Of a stretch of DNA of 64,000 nt, positions 28,501-35,099 are shown one piece after another. Position 1 is the first letter of the stretch, and each line of letters starts with the position of its first letter. Made by a program: the position numbers and the translations under genes. This DNA is from CALVZT01 sp964368755 (GTDB lineage Bacteria; Bacillota; Clostridia; Christensenellales; UBA1242), in contig CAYJCR010000001.1 in NCBI GenBank assembly GCA_964368755.1, forward strand, positions 124,001 to 188,000, in the 5' to 3' direction. The notes beneath the pieces were generated by a model. The model saw only the letters and a list, made by a program, of their open reading frames with translations, was not told the origin of the DNA and ran no database searches.

Positions 28501-30853
28501 TGCGACAAAGTATTATGGAGACACAGATCCTGAGCCAAAGTTATCTATTGCATCTGGTAGTGTAGCAAACGGATTGGAACTTGAAGACATACTTAGTGGA
28601 GCAGTTAATCGTGTTGATAAGGAAACTGTAGGCAGACATCAATATTTGCAAGGCTCGTTGGCAATTGATAACAATTACAATATGACTTTTGACAACTCTG
28701 ATAGTTTCTTGCTTATACAAAAACGCAACATTACAGTTATTGCAGATAGTTTGTCTAAGATATATGGCGAAGCTGATGAGGCTTTGACATATGAAGTAAC
28801 CAATCTTGTTGATGGGGATACCTTCAACTTCGAACTACAAAGAATATATGGTGAAGATGTTGGAGAATATTCTATAGAATATGTAACACTTAATGATTCT
28901 CGATATAATATAGAATTTGTTGCTGGCGTATATCATATCTTGCCAAGAGATATAACAATACAAGCTGACAAAAAAGTTAAGATTTATGGAGATAATGATC
29001 CAATATTTACGTGTTCTATCGTTGATGGAATACTTGCGAATAATGACTCCATATATACTATACAGATAGGTTCTATGCATAGACAGAGTGGCGAAGATGT
29101 TGGTGCGTATATGATAGAACAAGGTGATTACTCTTTTGGTAAGAACTACAATATTGAATATCAGACTAACGAGCTCACTATTGAATCTCAGAAGATAACT
29201 GTTGTTGCTCGTGAACAAGCAAAATACTATTACGATGAAGACCCTATCCTTGACTATTCTATTGCCAGTGGAGAACTCAAACTTGATGATGAATTTGTTG
29301 GACAATTGCAGAGAACTGAGGGAGAAAATGTTGGTGAGTATAATATCAATATCGGATCACTAGCTATTAACAACAACTATATTATTACATTTGTTCCAGC
29401 TGTTATGACAATAGGTAAGAGACCTATTACTATCGTAGCTGATCCAATCTCGAAGACATATGGGGAAGAAGATCCAACTTTGACATACCGTGTCATAGGT
29501 GAGATAAAAGATGGCGATGTTTTGTCTGGTGAACTCCAAAGGGCAAAACCAACTTCTCTAACTAACCCAACACTATATGAGAATGTTGGTAAGTATGATA
29601 TTGTTTCTACTTTTAGCAATGAGAGTTATGATATTACATATGTAGAGAATATCTTCACTATCAATCAAAGAATTGTTACCATAGTAGCAGATAGTTTCAC
29701 AATTACATATGGAGAAGAAGACCCAGTATTGACTTACAAGATTGTCTCCGGAGAGATTTTGGATGGCGATGTGATAAGTGGAGAGTTGTATCGTGTCCCT
29801 GGTACAGATGCAGGAAAGTATGATATCAGAAGCAGTATAACATTGGGTAAGAATTATAAGATAGTTTTCACAAAAGGTACTTTGAATATCTTACCAATAG
29901 ACATAGTTGTAGAATGCAAGAACTATGAAAAGATATATGGAAGCGTTGATCCTATGTTTGAGTATGAAATAATTGAAGGAGCATTGATCAATGATGATGA
30001 GTTAAGTGGAGGCATTACAAGAGAGGCAGGTAAAGCAGTCGGTAAGTACAAGTTGCTTAGTTCGTTGAGTAATATCAATTATTCGATATCGATCAAAGAA
30101 GCATATCTTACTATTGTTCCAAAGCAAGCATATCTCAACTGTGCTGTACATGACAAGGTATACAACGGCGACACAATTGCATATATCAAGACTCCTGTTG
30201 TAACTGGACTTATTGATAATGACATTGAGTTAATATATGACAAAGAGAACTCAGCTAACTTTGTAAGTAGTACAATTGGATTTAATATATTGGTTGTATT
30301 CCATGATATAAGCTTGGTTGGTGATGGAGCAGAGAACTATACTTTGGTATTACCTGAAGGTGTTACTGGCAATATAACAAATAATGAAATAACTTCTGAG
30401 GGAGTATCAATTACTACTTATACAAATACAACACTTGTATCTGGTGTTGAATTGAAGACTACCAAGATGTCGGTATCGGCTTCTCAGATGGGTATAACAA
30501 ATAAACAAGTTGTATCGAGTTATGATGTGTGGATGGAGAATAGTGGCGAGCTTGTTGAGTTGGACGGAAGTATAACTTTGGAGATCAAATTACCAAATAA
30601 GTTCAAAAGACGTAATAATCTCTATGTATATAAGGACAATGAAGATGGAACGTATTCGTTAGTTAACAGCACTGTTAAGAATGGCTATGTTTCTATTAAT
30701 ACTGACAAACTAGGCACATATATCGTAGTATCTGACAATGAGAAATGGATAGATGTAGGAGCGTATATAAGCTTGGCTGTCCTAGCACTTGTTGGTTTAT
30801 ATGTATTATATAAAGTATTAAAGAAAAAGAAATCTAAGAAAAAAGAAATATAA
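25559..30853 (+). CDS. Giant exported protein with InlB-like and YDG/MBG repeats, C-terminal membrane anchor
   Basis: 1764 aa. Signal peptide (IFLIFSIMLMVISIGFCAL, possible cleavage after AYA), a unique region to ~330, one InlB-type B repeat (~330-400, GYTFVGWKKG), then a long run of YDG and MBG-type repeats of 70-85 residues with the hallmarks K-x-Y-G-D/E-x-D/E-P, G-(D/E)-x-L-S-G and (E/D)-x-x-G-x-Y-x-I, each ending in an I-x-x-R/K-x-(I/V)-T/x-V strand. A helix at ~1730-1752 and a Lys-rich tail (KKKKSKKKEI) anchor the C-terminus; there is no LPXTG sorting motif. Starts 21 bp after the first giant, with AAGGAG. Probably a cell-surface stalk or adhesin. Confidence 0.88.
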   Translation: MRKYRSIFLIFSIMLMVISIGFCALPNSTEDAAYADITGVSGNNFVLTGYNGYQPDHYFYDIANNSTLNAVDVTTCIKNYMNASGEECNKFYVITANNNTSFTNKKSYGTAYYYPTTDMSEFVDKEVLYARVSAGVLSFNDKGKSKVKLTISHNGQTYSVTSSKVSDNNESVYSPEYIYTDFVKITDITQPIVFTFEGLDSGSMFSSSKFTIFEPTISLKTCIDEVTIENEGKTVTVFPGQIVELGAVNDITTTTGTNNFAKYCRNIHRISYVIAEGKEYASIIGKYLYVKSNIPNNATIKVAAKCRNDSLSSNYIYSEIATYSVNAETLKVNILTDFDNPGTVTGGGNYYTGQTVSLIAEAASGYTFVGWKKGSELLSSSKNYTFTVTEPVEIKAWFIKTVIITGISVTDKVYDGTNNVEGLEFVFDGKREGHELTLDNIEVKYSNINVGDSIVLETSGVPTLGGRNADIYRVNQYSIPTSFGKILPRQINVTSIASSKVYGDSQEELPFEITPVEGNAESGLVEGESLSGTLGRDLGENVGNYNTNTGTLTQNNTNYELLFTSSVFVINRRNVTISSIVAQDKVYDATSNVQISIILNNTIAGDDIQCVANGQFNDVNVGYNIVVPISSKELVGSAKDNYTLVSDIVEITGNILPKVIKVVAENKTVTYGERVPLSYLIEGIVEGESLNGELTREDNDNVGSYAITMGSLSNPNYTLDFTAGSYVVNKKPITVVADSITKSYGDADPTLTYQVTGLVNEDVLSGVLYRTVGETCGDYPISIGTIHNDNYDIAYTPSILSITKREVELDIYMVDKIYDGNAVATFTYEFVNLASGDALTFEAQMYFVDENMQMNANAGVNKKILVTSSKISGEMLSNYSVTGRITNLTATISRRAVYIDIDKYSKIYGDEDPIIGYEHSNIIEGDALVGTPKRNVGENCGEYSIYLNDLNNENNPNYNIVYKTEGSLTIVQRQITIKVDNATKYYGDTDPEPKLSIASGSVANGLELEDILSGAVNRVDKETVGRHQYLQGSLAIDNNYNMTFDNSDSFLLIQKRNITVIADSLSKIYGEADEALTYEVTNLVDGDTFNFELQRIYGEDVGEYSIEYVTLNDSRYNIEFVAGVYHILPRDITIQADKKVKIYGDNDPIFTCSIVDGILANNDSIYTIQIGSMHRQSGEDVGAYMIEQGDYSFGKNYNIEYQTNELTIESQKITVVAREQAKYYYDEDPILDYSIASGELKLDDEFVGQLQRTEGENVGEYNINIGSLAINNNYIITFVPAVMTIGKRPITIVADPISKTYGEEDPTLTYRVIGEIKDGDVLSGELQRAKPTSLTNPTLYENVGKYDIVSTFSNESYDITYVENIFTINQRIVTIVADSFTITYGEEDPVLTYKIVSGEILDGDVISGELYRVPGTDAGKYDIRSSITLGKNYKIVFTKGTLNILPIDIVVECKNYEKIYGSVDPMFEYEIIEGALINDDELSGGITREAGKAVGKYKLLSSLSNINYSISIKEAYLTIVPKQAYLNCAVHDKVYNGDTIAYIKTPVVTGLIDNDIELIYDKENSANFVSSTIGFNILVVFHDISLVGDGAENYTLVLPEGVTGNITNNEITSEGVSITTYTNTTLVSGVELKTTKMSVSASQMGITNKQVVSSYDVWMENSGELVELDGSITLEIKLPNKFKRRNNLYVYKDNEDGTYSLVNSTVKNGYVSINTDKLGTYIVVSDNEKWIDVGAYISLAVLALVGLYVLYKVLKKKKSKKKEI

Positions 30854-30862
30854 AAAAAGAAA

Positions 30863-30890
30863 ACATCTCAATAATCTGAGATGTTTTTTT
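30863..30890 (+). terminator. Terminator of the surface-protein operon
   Basis: ACATCTCA/TGAGATGT perfect 8-bp stem, 6-base loop, seven T; A run on the left makes it usable by the convergent gene too. Confidence 0.9.
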
Positions 30891-30904
30891 ATATCAAATA
30901 TTAT

Positions 30905-32023
30905 TTAATGGGACATTGTGAAATTGTTGTTATAATTGTTCCTTCCAGCATATGGATTACGAACCATATTCCTTGCGTATGCTTTATCCTTTTTAGACAA
31001 ATAATTATTATTGTATGCATTGCTAGATGTTGGGGTTGCTATAACATCTGAGTTGCTCTCTTGGGTAGTATTATTCTGTTCATCAAGAATATCTTGTACC
31101 GCAACTAGGTCTTGATCTTGAGATGAAGTTGCTACTGTAAATGTTGCTTCGCCACCAATTACTTCTACTTTTTCTCCACAAAGTGTCTTAAGAAGGGTAT
31201 CTTCAAGATTAAGCTCATTATTGTCGATTGTGCTTGCAGATATAGAGTATGTCGTGCATGTCGTGTTGCCATTATCTGAACAATATACAGGGATCCTGTA
31301 TTGAACAAAACCACCTTTCATGATGTATTCATAAGCAGGGCCAACGTATTGTGCGTTAGGTATGCGAGACATTATCTTGTTGTCCGTGCTAGTCATTTGT
31401 GTTATTGACTCTATGCCTGTGAATTGCAAGTAAGACATAAGTGAGTTAATGGTATTGACATCTCCTTGATTTGTCTTAATCTCTTCGTCAATGCCTATTG
31501 TATTGTATCGAATACAGAACTTCCTTGTTTTGTTGCCTACAATCACATCGATAAATGTGGATTCTTGTTCGGCTTTTTCTTCATCACTAAGGTTCGTAGT
31601 ATCAACTTGATCATTACGGAAAAGTTTAAGAGTCTTGATGTCTGCTGCATAGATTGATTGTTTCTTTAAGTCGCTATTGAAGTAATTGTTAAGCTGTTTC
31701 ATTGCGAGAGCAAGCTCATTGTTAACCGAAGGGTGTTCCTCAACATTGCCATCTGCCCATATATTTGTAGAATCTCCTGTGGGATCGACAAATATATCGC
31801 CTTTAGCAGCATCAACAAATTCTTTGACAGGTCTTGTATCAACTTTGTTGTAATTGGCTATATAGTTAGCGAACATAATAGCAGGTATTGCTATCAATAC
31901 AAGCCCAGTTACTCCAACAGAAAATAACACCTTACGCTTATTTGATTTCTTCTTAGCATGCATCTCATGCAATATGGCGTCTACACCTGTGTATTCAATT
32001 TCCGACTTTTTCTTATTACTCAT
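30905..32023 (-). CDS. Membrane-anchored extracellular protein, function unknown
   Basis: 372 aa, not recognised. A short basic cytoplasmic N-terminus (KKKSNKRK) precedes one membrane segment at ~31-52, so the remaining ~320 residues are outside. The exported part has charged and Asn/Thr-rich segments, four cysteines (including a close pair around CSDNGNTTC, which could form a disulphide) and a disordered Asn/Tyr-rich C-terminus. It converges on the surface-protein operon and shares its terminator. Topology matches the other anchored unknowns at 6.1 and 62.0 kb, but I see no sequence similarity between them. Confidence 0.72.
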   Translation of the reverse strand: MSNKKKSEIEYTGVDAILHEMHAKKKSNKRKVLFSVGVTGLVLIAIPAIMFANYIANYNKVDTRPVKEFVDAAKGDIFVDPTGDSTNIWADGNVEEHPSVNNELALAMKQLNNYFNSDLKKQSIYAADIKTLKLFRNDQVDTTNLSDEEKAEQESTFIDVIVGNKTRKFCIRYNTIGIDEEIKTNQGDVNTINSLMSYLQFTGIESITQMTSTDNKIMSRIPNAQYVGPAYEYIMKGGFVQYRIPVYCSDNGNTTCTTYSISASTIDNNELNLEDTLLKTLCGEKVEVIGGEATFTVATSSQDQDLVAVQDILDEQNNTTQESNSDVIATPTSSNAYNNNYLSKKDKAYARNMVRNPYAGRNNYNNNFTMSH

Positions 32024-32171
32024 GCTTATACTATATCACAAACATGCAACATTTGCAATACCTAAGTTATGCTTTTATACAAATCCAAAACATGAAGTTT
32101 GTATTATATTTTGACTAATGATTGACAATTGATTGATTATTACTGTATTCTATATGTGCAAGGTGGTAACA

Positions 32172-33074
32172 ATGAAAGAAATACTAATAATATACAATCC
32201 AAATGCAGGCCATGGTACAGCTCAACAATTTGCTTATGACCTAAAGAAAGAGTTTGTATCGAAAGGCACTAGAGCGATATTATTCAGAAGTAATACTATT
32301 AAAGATATGAATGTTTATTTTGATAAACTCAAGAAGACTAACAAGAGCTTTGATACAATAGTTTTCTTAGGTGGAGATGGCACGTTAGGTATCGGAGTTG
32401 ATAGTATGATCAAGAAGGGCATTGATTCGCCCGTGGCTATATTTCCATTGGGTACCGTTAATGACTTTTCTAAACAAGTACATATGAAACGTAATGTCAA
32501 AAAATGTGTTCAAGCAGTCCTCAATGGTAATATTAGGAATTGCGATGTAGCCAAAGTTAATGATAGGTATGTTGTCAATGTAGCATGTGGAGGATACTTT
32601 ACACATGGCGCCAATACTTATAGCCGTCGTGCAAAGCAGGTGTGGGGCAGAATGGCATACTATACCAAAGGTGCGCTCAATGTATTCAATATGAAGCCTC
32701 AGAAGCTACGTATAACGGTCGATGACAAAGTTTATGAAGAAGATATAGTATTCTACTCAATTCTCAATTCTAAGAGCGCTGGTGGCTTCAAAAAGCTTGG
32801 TGTACATGCATGTATGGATGACGGAATGTTTGACTTCGTTGGTATCAAGAATATCAAGTTCTTCAGTATGCTCAATGTGTTCCTTAGAATTATAACAGGC
32901 AATCATACTCGAGATAAGCATGTGTTGTATGTTAAAGGAAAACATTTTAGAGTTGAGTGCTTAGGTTGTGTTAATCCGAAGTTTGTCAACAGTGATACTG
33001 ATGGCAACGTTGGGCCAAAACTTCCTCTTGAAGTCGACGTTATAAAGAAGAAGATTAAGATAATAGTAGGTTAG
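32172..33074 (+). CDS. Diacylglycerol/lipid kinase family protein (YegS/DagK type)
   Basis: 300 aa. The DAGK catalytic domain is clear: YNPNAGHG at the start (phosphate-binding), the GGDGT nucleotide motif at ~67-71 (FLGGDGTLG), FPLGTVNDF near 92-100 (usually PxGTxNDFA) and the C-terminal second domain ending in PLEVDVIKK. The family phosphorylates diacylglycerol or related lipids, returning diacylglycerol released by lipoteichoic-acid synthesis to phospholipid. An AGGTGG site lies five bases before the ATG, supporting this start over the one 13 codons upstream. Monocistronic with its own terminator. Confidence 0.9.
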   Translation: MKEILIIYNPNAGHGTAQQFAYDLKKEFVSKGTRAILFRSNTIKDMNVYFDKLKKTNKSFDTIVFLGGDGTLGIGVDSMIKKGIDSPVAIFPLGTVNDFSKQVHMKRNVKKCVQAVLNGNIRNCDVAKVNDRYVVNVACGGYFTHGANTYSRRAKQVWGRMAYYTKGALNVFNMKPQKLRITVDDKVYEEDIVFYSILNSKSAGGFKKLGVHACMDDGMFDFVGIKNIKFFSMLNVFLRIITGNHTRDKHVLYVKGKHFRVECLGCVNPKFVNSDTDGNVGPKLPLEVDVIKKKIKIIVG

Positions 33075-33087
33075 TGATAGCAAAAAA

Positions 33088-33111
33088 ACAGGTTTATGTA
33101 ACCTGTTTTTT
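33088..33111 (+). terminator. Terminator of the lipid kinase gene
   Basis: ACAGGTT/AACCTGT stem, loop TATGT, then a T tract; A run upstream. Confidence 0.85.
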
Positions 33112-33203
33112 ATTATGCATATGATGTCGTTATAGTTTTATAAGATTTGCACGAAGGTGATAATAAAGCACTTATATGCTATTATTTTGAACCATAGTAC
33201 TTA

Positions 33204-33725
33204 TTATTTAGTCTCAGCTTGTTTTAAAACTGCTGCGATAAAAGGATCCTTTTCTCTAGTGTATTGGTCTCGGCTGTTTGCGTATTTTTTCTCCAACATA
33301 ACTTTTAGTTTGGAGTACTGCTCAACAAGTTCTGGATGGGTATTGAGATAATCTCTGAAGTTGATATGATTGAGCCAAAGCCTATCATTCTTCTTCTCAA
33401 CATGAATATAATGAGTCCTAATCTCTCCATTGCATTTTTTGAAAAAATGTCTGCCAGGAAGTCCTGCATCTCCGTCGTAAGTGTAACCGATACTCTCCAA
33501 GATTGGAATAAGTTTTTCTCCATATTTGAGACTTGGTACACCTATTGCAATATCTATTATTGGTTTTGCAGAGCAGAAAAGTATTGATGTACTACCTACA
33601 TGCTGTATATCTACCTTGTAACCTTCAAGAGCTGTAGACAAGATAGACTTTTCTTTCTCAAACTCTATTGCCCATTCTGGATTGTACTTTACTATTTTTA
33701 CTGTACCACTTTTGAGACCTAACAT
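33204..33725 (-). CDS. GrpB family (UPF0157) nucleotidyltransferase-fold protein
   Basis: 173 aa. The family is recognised by the N-terminal VKIVKYNPEWAIEFEKEK, then QHVGSTSI (usual HIGSTAV) and KPIIDIAIGV (usual KPIIDI), giving a nucleotidyltransferase-like fold, with RTHYIHV and LNHINFRDYLNTHPE downstream. Such proteins occur alone or fused to CoaE; no activity is firmly established. AAGGAG lies 8 bases before the ATG. Upstream on the reverse strand a TATACT -10 and a TTGATT -35 can be drawn, the latter inside a perfect palindrome at 33768, so the gene may be under a repressor. Confidence 0.88.
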   Translation of the reverse strand: MLGLKSGTVKIVKYNPEWAIEFEKEKSILSTALEGYKVDIQHVGSTSILFCSAKPIIDIAIGVPSLKYGEKLIPILESIGYTYDGDAGLPGRHFFKKCNGEIRTHYIHVEKKNDRLWLNHINFRDYLNTHPELVEQYSKLKVMLEKKYANSRDQYTREKDPFIAAVLKQAETK

Positions 33726-33767
33726 TACTTTTCTCCTTACGATACCACAAGTATAACATAATAAAAA

Positions 33768-33792
33768 TGTTAATCAAAACATTTGATTAACA
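33768..33792 (-). promoter_or_regulatory. Perfect 11-bp inverted repeat upstream of the GrpB-family gene
   Basis: TGTTAATCAAA and TTTGATTAACA flank ACA. It overlaps the likely -35 element (TTGATT, 16 bases from TATACT) of the reverse-strand gene and lies ~100 bp from the first tRNA-Leu-like repeat. Candidate operator; no poly-T follows, so it is not a terminator. Confidence 0.5.
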
Positions 33793-33870
33793 AAATCTAT
33801 AAAAATACTTGCAATCTTTAACCGTTTATGATATTTTATTAAAGTATCAAAAAATTGTGATTAAACAGCA

Positions 33871-34003
33871 ATTCATCACGCCGAAGTGGTGGAATACCTT
33901 CGGTGGCGTTCGTAAGTTTACAACTTACTCGGCTAGTGCAGACGACCGTCTGTCATCCCACAATTAGCTTAATTGATTATTCCAACTTTCATTTACATAG
34001 TAT
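33871..34003 (+). repeat. 133-bp tRNA-Leu-headed tandem repeat, unit 1
   Basis: Begins with the same nine-base leader (ATTCATCAC) and first 16 bases of the intact tRNA-Leu that follows, then jumps to CCTTCGG, the 3' acceptor strand of that tRNA, then to sequence absent from the tRNA. Hairpins inside: CCGAAG/CTTCGG, GTAAGTT-TAC-AACTTAC and CAGACG-AC-CGTCTG. TCGGC after the second hairpin can also pair with the leading GCCGA. Confidence 0.85.
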
Positions 34004-34136
34004 ATTCATCACGCCGAAGTGGTGGAATACCTTCGGTGGCGTTCGTAAGTTTATAACTTACTCGGCTAGTGCAGACGACCGTCTGTCATCCCACAATTAA
34101 CTTAATTAATAATTCCAACTTTTATCTTCATAGTAT
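34004..34136 (+). repeat. 133-bp tRNA-Leu-headed tandem repeat, unit 2
   Basis: Same unit with few changes, all compatible with the hairpins: the middle loop is TAT instead of TAC, and other differences are in the AT-rich spacer. It ends at the leader of the intact tRNA-Leu, so the array is unit-unit-tRNA at an exact 133-bp period. Confidence 0.85.
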
Positions 34137-34145
34137 ATTCATCAC

Positions 34146-34231
34146 GCCGAAGTGGTGGAATGGCAGACGCGACGGACTCAAAATCCGTTGAGAGCAATCT
34201 CGTGCGGGTTCAAGTCCCGCCTTCGGCACCA
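34146..34231 (+). tRNA. tRNA-Leu (anticodon CAA)
   Basis: Class II tRNA with encoded CCA: acceptor GCCGAAG/CTTCGGC, D arm GTGGAATGGCAGACGC, anticodon stem ACGGA/TCCGT with loop CTCAAAA (anticodon CAA, codon UUG), long variable arm (GAGAGCAATCTCGT) and T arm GCGGGTTCAAGTCCCGC. Preceded by two tandem repeats that copy its 5' end. Confidence 0.96.
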
Positions 34232-34239
34232 TACAATAC

Positions 34240-34269
34240 AATCCGAACCTGTTGGTGAGGATTTTTTTT
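34240..34269 (+). terminator. Terminator of tRNA-Leu
   Basis: AATCC-GA-ACC-TGTT-GGT-GA-GGATT forms a hairpin with a symmetric tandem G-A internal loop, followed by eight T. Confidence 0.8.
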
Positions 34270-34302
34270 GTCCCAAAATAGTTATAGAATCAATAATTGT
34301 AC

Positions 34303-34331
34303 TTGTATGGAAGTTGAGACTATGATAATAT
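34303..34331 (+). promoter_or_regulatory. Promoter of the DUF84 gene, leaderless arrangement
   Basis: TTGTAT (34303-34308), 17-base spacer, TAATAT (34326-34331), six bases before the ATG. An alternative TTGTAC/TATGAT pair would give a leader of only a few bases. No Shine-Dalgarno. Confidence 0.5.
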
Positions 34332-34337
34332 AAAAAT

Positions 34338-34952
34338 ATGAAGATAATTGTTGCAAGTGGAAATAATGCGAAGATTCAAGCAGTATACAATGTGTTCGAA
34401 GGCGAAGATATTGATTTTTGTATTGTCAGTAGTGATGTCTCCAATAGACCTATAGGTATCGATACTATCATAGGAGCATACAACAGAGCCAACAATGTCG
34501 AGAAAGAAGGTGACTATATTGTCGCACTCGAAGGTGGCTATTTTGTTATCGGCGACAAGTATTATATTGCAGATATCTGTTGTATCAAAAGCGACAAGGG
34601 GTATCAGTTCGGCAATAGTGATTTGTTCACATTATCCAAGAATATGTTTGACTGTGTGAATAACAATATCTCATTGAATGCTGTTATCAAGAACATAACC
34701 AATTATAAAGAAACAAAGAACTCTTTCAAGCAAGGACTTGGCATAGTTGGCTATATGTCGCAAGGAAAATATGATAGATGTTTTGGCAATACTCAGGCAG
34801 TAATGAATGCATATAACTCCGAGGTATGTACACTTGAGGACTTCCATCCAATATTCAATAATATCATTGACTTACATGGAGAACAGTTCGATAGGTTAGA
34901 TGAGGAGTGTAAGCATTGTCTAGATAACATCCAACAACCTGATACAGAATAA
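34338..34952 (+). CDS. DUF84 (YjjX-type) inosine/xanthosine triphosphatase
   Basis: 204 aa. Family marks: N-terminal IVASGNNAKIQAVYN (usual S-x-N-P-x-K-x-x-A), the ISxRPxG-like DVSNRPIGIDTIIGAYNRA and the EGGY motif (residues ~66-69). These NTPases hydrolyse non-canonical inosine and xanthosine triphosphates to keep them out of nucleic acids, the same house-cleaning theme as dut. The last third is longer than usual, with no further recognisable domain. Start supported by the promoter position; no ribosome binding site. A strong terminator follows before polA. Confidence 0.8.
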   Translation: MKIIVASGNNAKIQAVYNVFEGEDIDFCIVSSDVSNRPIGIDTIIGAYNRANNVEKEGDYIVALEGGYFVIGDKYYIADICCIKSDKGYQFGNSDLFTLSKNMFDCVNNNISLNAVIKNITNYKETKNSFKQGLGIVGYMSQGKYDRCFGNTQAVMNAYNSEVCTLEDFHPIFNNIIDLHGEQFDRLDEECKHCLDNIQQPDTE

Positions 34953-34997
34953 TAGTATTTTGCAAATAGTAAAGTATTTTGTGAAAAATTATTTATT

Positions 34998-35024
34998 GCA
35001 ATGCGTAGATGCATTGCTTTTTTT
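34998..35024 (+). terminator. Terminator before polA
   Basis: GCAATGC/GCATTGC perfect 7-bp stem, loop GTAGAT, seven T. A start codon for polA inside this hairpin (35001) is rejected. Confidence 0.9.
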
Positions 35025-35055
35025 GTTGAAGTATTGTCAAGTTTGTTATATTTGA

Positions 35056-35084
35056 TTGTTACTTTTGGGATATTAAGATATAAT
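35056..35084 (+). promoter_or_regulatory. Promoter of polA
   Basis: TTGTTA (35056-35061), 17-base spacer, TATAAT (35079-35084). Confidence 0.7.
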
Positions 35085-35099
35085 AATATCAGAGGTGTT

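Noticed and set aside
30730..30853. LPXTG sorting signal at the end of the 1764-aa protein
   Set aside because: There is a membrane helix and basic tail but no LPxTG-like pentapeptide before it.
33903..34100. 65-codon ORF over the tRNA-Leu repeats
   Set aside because: It follows the repeat period rather than codon structure, has no ribosome binding site and lies in hairpin sequence.
33871..34136. CRISPR-like array
   Set aside because: Only two 133-bp units, contiguous without spacers, derived from tRNA-Leu; no cas genes in the window.
35001..35099. Extended N-terminus of DNA polymerase I
   Set aside because: It begins inside a terminator hairpin and overlaps the polA promoter; the enzyme family starts near residue M at 35100.
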